Source: JAQICJ01 sp041686345
GTDB taxonomy: Bacteria; Myxococcota_A; Polyangia; HGW-17
Assembly (NCBI GenBank): GCA_041686345.1
Contig: JAWLEA010000001.1
Coordinates: forward strand, 27,133-91,132
DNA: 64,000 nucleotides
Direction: 5' to 3'
The notes below the pieces were generated by a model, which had not been told where the DNA came from, ran no database searches, and saw nothing but the letters and a program-made list of their open reading frames with translations. Shown here one piece after another: positions 26,769 through 35,399 of this stretch. Each line of letters opens with the position of its first letter. The first letter of the stretch is position 1. Both the position numbers and the translations under genes were made by a program.

Positions 26769-27617
26769 ATGGTCAAAACTTTTTCAGAAATTTTTACAAT
26801 TTTTTTTGTTCTGAGTTTTATTATGATCAAAGATGTTCAGAGCAGAAAAAAAAAGAAAGCCAAGAAGAATGTCTGGAATAAAACTTCCCAGATGATGAAA
26901 TATATCAAGAAAATTAGAGTTCCCCAAAAGGGAATGGACAAGCAATGTGTGGCTCGTTTGCGGGCCAAAGGCGTTCGCTTTCAATTGTTATCCAAGGTTA
27001 AACACATCAATACCCCCATCAAAATAAAACAAAAATCTCTGGGTGGTGTTTTGTATCGCAGAGCATGGAACAACAAAACAGCTCCCTTTATTTTAAATTG
27101 CAAGATGGTTGAAAACCTTATTCTTGCCGGTCCTTATCTCAGACGTTACGGAATTGCCAGTGTCTATTGGACTTCCGCCTGGAGATATTCGTTTATTCAC
27201 GGGACAAAAAAATTAAGTAATCATGTTTATGGGAATGCAATTGATATTACAGCCATTGATGGTGGTTTCGGATATGCTTCCCTCTCAAGTCATTGGGAGA
27301 GGGGTTGCGGAGGTTGCGGTCACAATTGCAAAACTAAAAAAGGAAGAGCCCTGCGGGCTTTTTCATGTGCCACTCGTGGTAAAAAATTGTTTAAAGCGGT
27401 TTTGACTCCTGATTATGATGCTTTGCACGCTGATCATTATCATTTGGGAAATCCTGCAGCCAATGTCAAACTCAAGGTAAAGATCAAAGCAAAACATTTG
27501 ACAGGGACAAAATCATCGCAAAAATCAAAGGGGAGTGCTGCTTCCAGAAATCACTGGGTAAAAGGCAAGGTGGAAAGAAAGTGGGAACCTTCCCGTTCCA
27601 GACCGCCTCATTATTAA
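26769..27617 (+). CDS. Extensin-like / LAS-type peptidase family exported protein
   Basis: 282 residues. An N-terminal signal (hydrophobic 8-20, possible cleavage at VQS) is followed by a basic segment. The core resembles the extensin-like C-terminal family related to LAS (M15) peptidases: an early Cys (KQCVARLRAKGVRF), SNHVYGNAIDI supplying zinc-ligand-like His and Asp, and the late motif HADHYHLG. Several Cys in between probably form disulfides. Cell-wall peptide hydrolysis is inferred from the fold. The tail is Lys/Arg/Ser-rich. The ribosome site is weak. Confidence 0.75.
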   Translation: MVKTFSEIFTIFFVLSFIMIKDVQSRKKKKAKKNVWNKTSQMMKYIKKIRVPQKGMDKQCVARLRAKGVRFQLLSKVKHINTPIKIKQKSLGGVLYRRAWNNKTAPFILNCKMVENLILAGPYLRRYGIASVYWTSAWRYSFIHGTKKLSNHVYGNAIDITAIDGGFGYASLSSHWERGCGGCGHNCKTKKGRALRAFSCATRGKKLFKAVLTPDYDALHADHYHLGNPAANVKLKVKIKAKHLTGTKSSQKSKGSAASRNHWVKGKVERKWEPSRSRPPHY

Positions 27618-27819
27618 TTCCCATTTCAGAATTTCATTGTCCGAGACCAGGTATTTGTCAAAAACATGAGTAGACAATTTTTTTCAGGTTTTTTATTCTG
27701 TTTTTGAAATTTGACAAAGAAGAAGAGTATAATATTTTTGATTTGTTGAACAATTTTAAACTGGAATTTTTCTCAGTTTTATTTCTGAGTTGAATTTCAT
27801 GATAAAGGGAGTTTATCCT

Positions 27820-28656
27820 ATGAACATAAACAAAATTAAATCCAGAGAAATAAGCTTTATTCATTTTTTCTTTCTGTTGTCTTCCTTGCTGGCATTGAAT
27901 TGGGGTTGCGAAAAGAAAAAAACCTGTCCCTACGGACAGAAAAAAGTTGGAGATAAATGCAGATGTAAATTTAATTCCAACTGTCCCAAAGACAAAGTTT
28001 GTAAAAATGGCAAATGTGTAATCAAGGTCAAAAAAGACACCTGCCCAGATGTTCCCTGTACCCAAGGCAAAGTTTGTAAAAATGGCAAATGTGTCAATTG
28101 TGAGAATGATCAGGAATGCGGAAAGGGAAGACATTGCAGTGACGGTCTTTGCAAAAAAAATGGCAATGAATGCAGTCCCGATAAAGATTGCCCCTTGGGA
28201 CAAAAATGTGAACATGGATATTGTGTAAAACACAAGGGGGTTGGACCAAAGTGTTCGGGAGCCGATTGTATCAACGCACCCTGCAGTTTGAAACCTGTAT
28301 TTTTCAATTATAATGAAGCCAATATTCCCTCTTTTTCACAGCAGGCACTCAAACATAATATAAACTGTCTTAGAAAGGCCTACGACAAAGATATCAAAAA
28401 AGTTCACCTGATTGGAATGTGTGATCCCCGTGGTCCAACAACCTTTAATGACGATCTGGCCAGTTTGAGAATAAAGTCAGTAATTGACAGAATGACCCTG
28501 CAGGCACCTTCTTTAATGAAAAAGTTCGAGGTTTCCACCGAACCCCTTGGTGAAACCTGTGCCAAAGGTACAGGTTCCACCGGTTGGAAAAAAGACAGAA
28601 GAGTTCAATTTGTCTGGTATCGCAGTGATAAAGTTTGTCCCGTTATTGAAGAATAA
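27820..28656 (+). CDS. Cys-rich OmpA/Pal-like lipoprotein
   Basis: About 278 residues. A signal with lipobox LNWGC leads into a Cys-rich region of repeated C-x-NG-C units (KVCKNGKC, HCSDGLC, KCEHGYC), about residues 35-150. It resembles EGF/Dickkopf-like repeats seen in myxobacterial lipoproteins. The C-terminal domain is OmpA/Pal-like: VFFNYNEANIPSFSQQAL, then IGMCDPRGPTTFNDDLASLR, ending RRVQF. In Pal, the GxxDxxG and NxxLxxxRA patterns bind peptidoglycan; here they are recognisable but divergent. ATG 27820 follows GGGAG. It heads a three-lipoprotein operon. Confidence 0.8.
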   Translation: MNINKIKSREISFIHFFFLLSSLLALNWGCEKKKTCPYGQKKVGDKCRCKFNSNCPKDKVCKNGKCVIKVKKDTCPDVPCTQGKVCKNGKCVNCENDQECGKGRHCSDGLCKKNGNECSPDKDCPLGQKCEHGYCVKHKGVGPKCSGADCINAPCSLKPVFFNYNEANIPSFSQQALKHNINCLRKAYDKDIKKVHLIGMCDPRGPTTFNDDLASLRIKSVIDRMTLQAPSLMKKFEVSTEPLGETCAKGTGSTGWKKDRRVQFVWYRSDKVCPVIEE

Positions 28657-28667
28657 TCAGGTTTGCA

Positions 28668-29165
28668 ATGAAAATATTCATCTTTATTTGCAACAAAATA
28701 ATTAAAAGGTCCAAAGGTCTTTTTCTTTTTTTCCTTTTATTTTTAAATTTGGTGGTTTTGACCGGTTGTGCCAGATATCTTGCCTCCCGCAAACAATTTG
28801 ACAAAATTGACAAGGAAGCGGCTCTGGTAGAGGAAGAACTGGCAGATGCCAATCTTTCCGCCCAGAAGAGGCACAGAGTTCTGGGCACTCAATTAAAGGA
28901 AATCAAATCCATAAAAAAAGAACGTCAATTGTTTCAAGGAGCCATGAACCGAATGTCAACCGCTCTTTTTCAAGATATTAAAGAATTGACTCGAGCTGTG
29001 GCTGACCTGACCTCCAGATTGGATAAACTGGAAAAAAAGGCCGAAACTTTGTTGGAAAAGAGAGCCCGGCAAAAACAAATCGTAGAAAAAAAATGGGATA
29101 AAAAGATTAAAAATCTGGAACAGAAAGCCTGCAAAAAATGGCCGGGACTTGAAGGGTGCAGATAA
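28668..29165 (+). CDS. Small coiled-coil lipoprotein
   Basis: 165 residues. A basic N-terminus and hydrophobic segment end in lipobox VVLTGC near residue 34. The rest is charged coiled coil. No family domain recognised. It lies 11 bases after the Pal-like gene and 20 before the next lipoprotein; the three are likely an operon for an envelope assembly analogous to Pal/CpoB. Confidence 0.72.
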   Translation: MKIFIFICNKIIKRSKGLFLFFLLFLNLVVLTGCARYLASRKQFDKIDKEAALVEEELADANLSAQKRHRVLGTQLKEIKSIKKERQLFQGAMNRMSTALFQDIKELTRAVADLTSRLDKLEKKAETLLEKRARQKQIVEKKWDKKIKNLEQKACKKWPGLEGCR

Positions 29166-29185
29166 TAATTGGAAAATGAGGAATT

Positions 29186-30040
29186 ATGGTGAAAATTAAA
29201 ATCTGGTTTTTAACAGGATTGGTGTTTTCTTTTCTTTTGCCTGGTTGCAGTTGGTTTGTAACCAGAAAAGAAGCCGATCAGATGAAGATTAGAGTTGAAA
29301 AAATTTCCGAAGAATTAAAACAGAGAAGAAAAGAAGAAAAGGCTTTCGGTGAGGCCATTGTCAATGCAAAAAAAGAATTGAGCAAGGTGGCTGAAGCCAG
29401 AGAGCGTTATCGCAAGGAACAAACTGCTTTTATCAGAAAAGTACATCTTCTGCTTTCAAAACTCAATGTCAACATCAGGACTTTTGAGGTAAATCTGGCA
29501 TCTTTAAAAAAGAAGGTAGACAAAACCCTTAAAAAAGAAGTGGAGGAGATAGAAACTATTTTCAAAGAAAGAGCTGAGGAACTTCAGGAACTGGAAAAAA
29601 AATTCAATCTGCTCATTGCCAATTACATCAAAGAGTCTCCTAAGAAATTTCTTAAATATATCAAAGCATTTGCTGTTGCAAAAAAGTGGAAATCTCTCAA
29701 CCGGCATCTGGCTTTGATGAAATTGAAATTTCCTTCTTCAAATGAAATGGAAGAGGGGTTGGTCTTTGCTTTGAAAAAACTGAATGAAGCCAAGGAATAC
29801 GGCAAGGTAATTATTTATTGCGGACTCTATCGTCGGCTTTTTTCCCAGGGACCCAATTATCCTCTTGTTTTATTGATGGAAGCTGAAGCAAAGTATGCCA
29901 TCATGAATTGCAGTGATGCCCTGAAACTTCTTAAAGAATTCAGCAACAAATTTCCCAACCACAAACAGCTTTCCAAAGTCAAAAAATTGCAGCAGGAAAT
30001 TTCATCCAAACTTCACTCCAAAATGTATTGCACCAAATAA
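29186..30040 (+). CDS. Coiled-coil and TPR lipoprotein, CpoB/YbgF-like
   Basis: 284 residues. Lipobox FLLPGC (Cys near residue 21) precedes a long coiled coil (about 30-145). A helical C-terminal region (about 150-280) has TPR-like pairs such as CSDALKLLKEFSNKFPNHKQL. This order matches CpoB (YbgF) of the Tol-Pal system, and the gene lies in an operon with a Pal-like gene. The start follows ATGAGGA. Homology to CpoB is inferred from architecture and context, not from clear sequence identity. Confidence 0.72.
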   Translation: MVKIKIWFLTGLVFSFLLPGCSWFVTRKEADQMKIRVEKISEELKQRRKEEKAFGEAIVNAKKELSKVAEARERYRKEQTAFIRKVHLLLSKLNVNIRTFEVNLASLKKKVDKTLKKEVEEIETIFKERAEELQELEKKFNLLIANYIKESPKKFLKYIKAFAVAKKWKSLNRHLALMKLKFPSSNEMEEGLVFALKKLNEAKEYGKVIIYCGLYRRLFSQGPNYPLVLLMEAEAKYAIMNCSDALKLLKEFSNKFPNHKQLSKVKKLQQEISSKLHSKMYCTK

Positions 30041-30112
30041 TTTGCAATGAATTCAAGCAATCCAATACCATCTGAAAAATTGATTTTCGAATAAATTATA
30101 CAAAGAGCAATA

Positions 30113-32095
30113 ATGAGTATATTTAATCTTGCCGGTGATCTTGTACCTGCCGGTGATCAGAAAAATGCAATCAAAACTATTGTCAAGGGGATAAAAGAAG
30201 GTGAGAGAGATCAGATTCTGCTTGGAATAACCGGGAGCGGAAAAACGTTCACCATGGCCAAAGTTATTGAAGCTACGAGCAAACCTACTTTGATTCTTGC
30301 TCACAATAAAACCCTCGCCGGTCAGTTGTATTCAGAATTCAAAAATTTATTTCCCCATAACAGCGTCAATTATTTTGTTTCTTATTATGATTATTATCAA
30401 CCTGAAGCATATATTCCAGTAACTGACGCTTATATAGAGAAGGATGCTCAGATCAATGAAGAAATTGACAGATTAAGACATGCTGCCACCAATGCTCTTT
30501 TATCCCGGCGGGATGTAATTATTATCGCCAGTGTTTCCTGCATTTACGGAATAGGTTCTCCTGAATTTTATCAGGAATTGGCGATTAAAGTGAAGGTGGG
30601 AGATTATATAGACAGGGATGAATTTTTACGAAAATTGGTTGATATTCAATATACACGCAATGATTACGATTTTTTCAGAGGTAATTTCAGAGTCAGGGGA
30701 GATGTAGTGGAAGTTTTTCCGGCTGATGAAGATCGCTGGGCCATCAGAATTGAATGGTTCGATGATGAAATTGAAAATATCATGGCGGTGGATCCTTTTT
30801 TAGGTGAAGCAGGACGCAGGTTTCAACAATTCAGTATTTTTCCCGGCAGTCACTATGTCGTACCCAGGAGGGATTTAAGTCGGGCAATTGATAAAATCAG
30901 AGACGAATTGCAGCAAAGGATCGCCTGGTACAATCGTAATGGCAGGATGTTGGAAGCACAGAGAATAGAGTTCAGGACAAGTTCAGACCTGGAAATGCTG
31001 GAAGTGACAAATTATTGCAAAGGAATTGAGAATTATTCCCGTCATCTGTCGGATCGCAAAGCTGGTGAACCCCCGGCTACTTTGCTTGACTACTTTCCAG
31101 ATGATTTCCTTCTTTTTGTTGATGAAAGTCACCAGACCCTTCCCCAAGTCAAAGCTATGTACAAAGGAGACAAAAGCAGGAAATCCAATCTGATTGAATT
31201 TGGTTTCAGATTACCCAGCGCTTTTGACAACCGTCCCCTCAAATATGATGAATTTCAGGAAAGAATCAATCAGGCGGTATATGTCAGTGCAACTCCGGGT
31301 GATACCGAGTTTGCTTTGACCCAGGGAGTTTTTGTGGAACAGATTATCAGACCCACCGGTCTTTTGGATCCCGAGATCGAGGTAAGAGGGGTAGATAATC
31401 AGTTGGATGATCTGCTTGAAGAAATCAAAATCAGAACAGAAAAAAATGAAAAGATTCTGGCTTTGACTCTGACCAAGCGTATGGCTGAACAATTAACCCA
31501 GTACTATCTTGATCTTGAGGTCAAGGTTCAATATCTTCACAGTGAAATTGATACTCTGGAAAGAATGCAAATTCTGAAAGATTTGCGATTGGGAGAATTT
31601 GATGTGCTGGTGGGGATTAATCTGTTGCGAGAAGGGCTGGATTTGCCTGAAGTTTCTCTGGTTGCTATTTTGGATGCTGATGTTCAGGGTTTTTTACGAT
31701 CTGAAACCTCACTTTTTCAGATTTGTGGCAGAGCTGCACGCCATGTAGAGGGGAAGGTGATCATGTATGCTGATAAAATAACTCCTGCCATGGAAAGTGT
31801 TATCCGGGAGACTGAAAGAAGAAGAAAGATCCAGTATGAATACAATCAAAAGCACGGTATAACTCCTCAGACCATCAGAAAAAAAGTAGATGATCTCTTT
31901 GGAATGATAGGTAAAAAACCTGTCCAAGAAGAAAAAGAGGAGGATTTGGATCTCCAAAATGAGGCTGAATTGGAAAAAGTTCTGAAAAAACTACGCAAGA
32001 AAATGCACAAGTATTCAAGAAATCTTGAATTTGAAAAAGCTGCAGCTGCCAGAGACAGAATTAAAGAGTTGGAAAGCAGATATCTTCTGCAATAA
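30113..32095 (+). CDS. uvrB: UvrABC system protein B
   Basis: 660 residues, full length. It is the damage-verification helicase of nucleotide excision repair. Motifs are Walker A GITGSGKT near residue 40, the beta-hairpin region YYDYYQPEAYIP, DEXH-like LLFVDESH, YVSATPGD, the C-terminal helicase motif GINLLREGLDLPEVSLV, and QICGRAARH. A UVR domain at the end (KKLRKKMHKYSRNLEFEKAA) contacts UvrA/UvrC. Its partner uvrA is not adjacent; the UvrA-like gene at 10489 is a divergent paralogue. Confidence 0.97.
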   Translation: MSIFNLAGDLVPAGDQKNAIKTIVKGIKEGERDQILLGITGSGKTFTMAKVIEATSKPTLILAHNKTLAGQLYSEFKNLFPHNSVNYFVSYYDYYQPEAYIPVTDAYIEKDAQINEEIDRLRHAATNALLSRRDVIIIASVSCIYGIGSPEFYQELAIKVKVGDYIDRDEFLRKLVDIQYTRNDYDFFRGNFRVRGDVVEVFPADEDRWAIRIEWFDDEIENIMAVDPFLGEAGRRFQQFSIFPGSHYVVPRRDLSRAIDKIRDELQQRIAWYNRNGRMLEAQRIEFRTSSDLEMLEVTNYCKGIENYSRHLSDRKAGEPPATLLDYFPDDFLLFVDESHQTLPQVKAMYKGDKSRKSNLIEFGFRLPSAFDNRPLKYDEFQERINQAVYVSATPGDTEFALTQGVFVEQIIRPTGLLDPEIEVRGVDNQLDDLLEEIKIRTEKNEKILALTLTKRMAEQLTQYYLDLEVKVQYLHSEIDTLERMQILKDLRLGEFDVLVGINLLREGLDLPEVSLVAILDADVQGFLRSETSLFQICGRAARHVEGKVIMYADKITPAMESVIRETERRRKIQYEYNQKHGITPQTIRKKVDDLFGMIGKKPVQEEKEEDLDLQNEAELEKVLKKLRKKMHKYSRNLEFEKAAAARDRIKELESRYLLQ

Positions 32096-32114
32096 TCAGT
32101 TCACATTTATGTCA

Positions 32115-32185
32115 CAGTTCAGAATGGGAGTTATTGATTGAAACTGAAGTTGGATTGAGATGCACCTGGCAACATCGCAGATAGT
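32115..32185 (-). mobile_element. Degenerate relic of the 165-bp element (reverse)
   Basis: The stretch AGTTGGATTGAGATGCACC (about 32148-32166) and its flanks align with the 3' half of the element in reverse orientation (canonical TTGGATTGAGATGCGCGG). The terminal repeat is eroded and the other half is missing. The remaining gene-free part up to the tRNA (32186-32433) contains a T-rich tract at 32299-32311 and nothing else I can identify. Confidence 0.6.
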
Positions 32186-32433
32186 TCTTGCTCAACGGGA
32201 ACCAGAACCAGAAACAGAGTAATTTTTAGCGAAAATTACAGGCTTATTCTCTCTTTGGGTTGATTATGAAATCTTTTTCTTGTAAATTTCACTTGATATA
32301 TTTTTTTTTTTACTTATTCTAGCTGAAGTTCAGCCCGGATCTGTTGCCAGTCAAATTGATTTTCAGATGGTCACGGCAATCTGAAACGGGAATTGGCTGA
32401 TTTGTCGTCCCAAAATGGCAAACAGACAATCAA

Positions 32434-32507
32434 GGGCCTATAGCTCAGTTGGTCAGAGCCACCGGCTCATAACCGGTCGGTCCCTGGTTCGAGTCCAGGT
32501 AGGCCCA
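32434..32507 (+). tRNA. tRNA, anticodon CAT (Met elongator or Ile2)
   Basis: The cloverleaf is complete. Acceptor GGGCCTA/TAGGCCC pairs perfectly with discriminator A32507. The D arm is AGCTCAGTTGGTCAGAGC, the anticodon arm ACCGG-CTCATAA-CCGGT and the T arm CCTGG-TTCGAGT-CCAGG. It lacks the three G-C pairs of initiator tRNA and the unpaired 1-72 position, so it is either elongator Met or the TilS-modified Ile2 species; these cannot be separated by anticodon. CCA is not encoded (CCC follows). Confidence 0.92.
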
Positions 32508-32616
32508 CCCTTACTGTATGGAAAATACAATATTTTCACTTAATTCAATAGAAGCAAATTTATATCCAATTAATATTATTTCTCAAAAAATTCATTCAGG
32601 GGTTCGGAGGTAGACA

Positions 32617-33330
32617 TTGAAAGAAAATCTGCATAAATTGCTGGTATTGCAAGAACACGATGTTGAAATAAACAAACTTGAACAGGAAAAACAAGAAATG
32701 CCTCAGGAATTGGAATCTCTTAAAAACGATGTTTCCGAACTTGAGGCAATTCTAAAAAAGGAAATTGACAGTCTGGAAGAAGTTCAAACCTGGAAAAAAA
32801 ACAGGGAGAAAAGTCTTGCCGGAACTGAAGAAAGAATCAAAAAAAGAATCAAGGATCTGGATAAGGTAACCACGGGGAAAGATTATTTTGGTCTCCAGAA
32901 AGAACTGGAAATTCATCGGAAAAAAGCTAGAGAACATGAAGATGAAATTCTCAAGTTGATGGAAGTTGTTGAAGAGAGACAAAAGGTTGTACAAGACAGA
33001 AAAAAACAACTGGCTCGATTTTGGAAAGCAGTTGAGAAAAAAGAAAAGGGCTTTGCTGAAAGAATGGAGAAAATCGATAAAGAGTTGGCAAAACTCAACC
33101 AGGAAAGAAAAGAACTTTCCAGCGGAATTCCCAAAAATCTGATGCGTAAATATGATTTTCTCACCAGCAAAAGATTTCCGGCAATGGTGGAAGCCAAAGA
33201 AGAAAGATGTCTTGGTTGCAATATGGGAATACCTGCCCAGAAATTCAATTCCCTTTATGAAGTTTCTTCCATTGTGGAATGTCCTTTTTGTTCAAGGATT
33301 CTTTATATCAAAGAAGCTCTGCAAGATTAA
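32617..33330 (+). CDS. Coiled-coil protein with C4 zinc ribbon
   Basis: 237 residues. The first about 190 form a long antiparallel coiled coil (Glu/Lys heptads). The last about 45 are a zinc ribbon with CLGC and CPFC. This is the common C4-type zinc-ribbon family found next to metabolic genes in many bacteria; its function is not firmly established, though a nucleic-acid-binding role has been suggested. The start is TTG 32617, six bases after a GGAGG ribosome site; no ATG is suitably placed. Confidence 0.85.
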   Translation: MKENLHKLLVLQEHDVEINKLEQEKQEMPQELESLKNDVSELEAILKKEIDSLEEVQTWKKNREKSLAGTEERIKKRIKDLDKVTTGKDYFGLQKELEIHRKKAREHEDEILKLMEVVEERQKVVQDRKKQLARFWKAVEKKEKGFAERMEKIDKELAKLNQERKELSSGIPKNLMRKYDFLTSKRFPAMVEAKEERCLGCNMGIPAQKFNSLYEVSSIVECPFCSRILYIKEALQD

Positions 33331-33429
33331 CTTCGTAGACTGCTGTTCCCATCCCTGGCAAAATTACTTTTCATATCCCAATCTTCCCCTTAAGCCGAGG
33401 ATTTCGTTTTAAGCCATTAAATCAGTGAT

Positions 33430-34236
33430 TCAGCGACATAATTGTCTTTTTTTCCAGGAGAGGGTTCCCTTCCAGCAACTGTAGACTTTCTTTACCCCAT
33501 CCTCTTCATCCTCCTCTTCATCTTCTTTATCCTCTTCATCTTCTTTATCCTCTTCATCCTCTTCATTCTCATTATTTTCTTCTTCTTTGTTTTTCCGGCT
33601 GTCAGTTTCAAACATTTCAACTTCAGATGATTCAGAAGGTATGCCTGGTTCTTCACTTGTATCAACATTGGTATCATTGGTGGTATCAACTATTTGTTCA
33701 GAAGCATCCTGGGTGGGTTCAGGTTCAGGTTCGATTATCTCTGAACGACATTCATTCCAGGCCCATTTTTCAGGTTGACCACAAGAAGGAATTTTCTGCG
33801 AAGATGAAATATCCCACCCCGATGCCAGTTTACAGCCTTTGTTGTCTTCTTGCAGACGGCAAAAAGCCCTGGTGGAATGACGAATTGTTTCTTTGCCGTC
33901 ACAGTCAAAATCAAAACTGCCGTTTTTCCTGGGTCTGGAAAAATAACTCTTTTGCTGGGGATGAACTCTGGAATCGTTGTCGTCACAATCTCCACTTTTA
34001 TTTACATAATTCTCAAGTTGTTGGCACGAGATTTTGGAAACTTTGGAATTACCCCAACCATCACCGTCTTTATCCAGATAGAATTTTTCTTTATGCTTAC
34101 AGGAACGGGAATCTACCGATTTTTTGTTTTTGAATTTTGCCAGGAGATGCTTGTCTTTCCTTTGCAAGCTTGAAGGAGAACTTTCACAACTCCAGATTGC
34201 AACTGTTAAGAACAAAAACAAGATAAAGCGCAACAT
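33430..34236 (-). CDS. MopE-like metal-binding motif lipoprotein with acidic tail
   Basis: 268 residues. A signal with lipobox AIWSC leads into a region with the MopE-type pattern YLDKDGDGWGN ... GDCDDND ... VHP and FDFDCDGKE, proposed to bind Ca or Cu. The second half is very acidic: a Glu/Asp-rich tail (about residues 218-250) built of EDEEDK-like repeats, then a short Trp/Lys-rich Cys-containing end. The reading frame continues upstream, but the lipoprotein signal fixes the start at ATG 34236, one base after the stop of the PQQ-repeat gene, so the two are coupled. Confidence 0.78.
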   Translation of the reverse strand: MLRFILFLFLTVAIWSCESSPSSLQRKDKHLLAKFKNKKSVDSRSCKHKEKFYLDKDGDGWGNSKVSKISCQQLENYVNKSGDCDDNDSRVHPQQKSYFSRPRKNGSFDFDCDGKETIRHSTRAFCRLQEDNKGCKLASGWDISSSQKIPSCGQPEKWAWNECRSEIIEPEPEPTQDASEQIVDTTNDTNVDTSEEPGIPSESSEVEMFETDSRKNKEEENNENEEDEEDKEDEEDKEDEEEDEEDGVKKVYSCWKGTLSWKKRQLCR

Positions 34237-34237
34237 G

Positions 34238-35365
34238 TCAAGATATTTTAAACAGATAGATACTGCCGTTGTTGAGTAGAGCGGTGATGAAATTATTGAA
34301 AACTCCAAAGTTGGAGGAGATTCCATCTCCGGGATCGAAGCGTTGATAGAAAAAGCCGTTATCTGGATTAAGGGCAATAATTCCCCCTTTGTCAAAAGGA
34401 ATAATCATTCTTTTACCCTTGATGATAATTTTTCCCGGGGTGCCAAGATCGATATTTTGTCTCCAGATCAGTTTTCCTGAAGTATCAAGACAGTGGATTC
34501 CCTTGCTGGGGGAAACAAAATAAATTTTATCTTTGTGCAGAGTAATGGAAGTAATTCCGTAAGCACGATAATTCCAGATCAATTCTCCGGTCTTTTTATT
34601 GAGAACACAGAGGCCTTTGTTGTAAGAAGCAGTGTATAATTTGTTTCCTTTGATAACAGCATCTGTATCCGCATCGATGTAGTTTTCTTGATTGGGATCT
34701 TCGAGAGCTTTTTTCCAGATGGTTTGTCCTCTTTTTTGCAGATCAACGGCCAGAATTTGACCGTCGGAAAGTCCCATGAAAAGATGATTTTTATCGATAA
34801 CAGGGGAGGAATGTCCTCGTACTGTGTAGCCATCTACTGTTTCATTGCGTTTGCTCCAGTGCAGGGAACCGTTGTCAACAGCTATGGCATAGAGCATATT
34901 TCTGGCAGTGGTTATGTAGACGACTCCATTACTATAGACAGGTTTGCCCAGAAAAGCACCATAACCCTGAAATTTCCATTTCTTTTTGCCGGTTTTTGCA
35001 TCAATTCCATATAATTCTCCACCGATAGTTCCTGCAATAATCAAATTAAATTGTTTGAGATGCAAAGGAGCGGAATTGATGGAAGTTTTCAGATTTGCCT
35101 TCCAGAGAGTTTGTCCTTTGAGATTGAAACAGAATAACTTGCCTTCAGAAGTACCAGTAATAATTCGTTTGCCTTTCTTATCAAAAACAGGCGTGGAAAA
35201 CTCTTCATTCTTTTGGCTGAAACGCCGATGCTTGACCAAATTTTTTTTCCAGAGAGGAACCATAACCTTTCTCGGACTTACTTCTCCGTTTCTGACCTTG
35301 TGCATGGTGGGTGAAACGCAAGAATTTAAGAGAATCAGAGTTATGAAGGGAATTAAATATTTCAT
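34238..35365 (-). CDS. PQQ-repeat beta-propeller lipoprotein, BamB-like
   Basis: About 375 residues. A signal with lipobox ILLNSC (Cys near residue 16) is followed by repeated PQQ-type blades (LFCFNLKGQTLWKANL, LYGIDAKTGKKKWKFQG, LCVLNKKTGELIWNYRA, IHCLDTSGKLIWRQN). BamB has the same architecture and helps outer-membrane protein assembly. The gene directly upstream encodes a YfgM-like protein, and yfgM-bamB is also the order in E. coli, which supports the assignment. An alternative ATG at 35413 overlaps the upstream stop codon; ATG 35365 gives the normal lipoprotein signal. Confidence 0.8.
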   Translation of the reverse strand: MKYLIPFITLILLNSCVSPTMHKVRNGEVSPRKVMVPLWKKNLVKHRRFSQKNEEFSTPVFDKKGKRIITGTSEGKLFCFNLKGQTLWKANLKTSINSAPLHLKQFNLIIAGTIGGELYGIDAKTGKKKWKFQGYGAFLGKPVYSNGVVYITTARNMLYAIAVDNGSLHWSKRNETVDGYTVRGHSSPVIDKNHLFMGLSDGQILAVDLQKRGQTIWKKALEDPNQENYIDADTDAVIKGNKLYTASYNKGLCVLNKKTGELIWNYRAYGITSITLHKDKIYFVSPSKGIHCLDTSGKLIWRQNIDLGTPGKIIIKGKRMIIPFDKGGIIALNPDNGFFYQRFDPGDGISSNFGVFNNFITALLNNGSIYLFKIS

Positions 35366-35399
35366 GAAAGAAAAGCTTACCTTTGTTTTGGCTTGGAAA

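Noticed and set aside
27658..28233. 191-codon reverse frame opposite the Pal-like gene
   Set aside because: Shadow of the Cys-rich sense gene; no ribosome site.
32299..32330. Promoter for the CAT tRNA (TTGATA … TATTCT)
   Set aside because: It lies more than 100 bases from the tRNA and overlaps a poly-T tract; not convincing.
33340..33360. Another 165-bp element end (TTCCCATCC)
   Set aside because: Only about nine bases match and neither the opposite end nor the interior is present.
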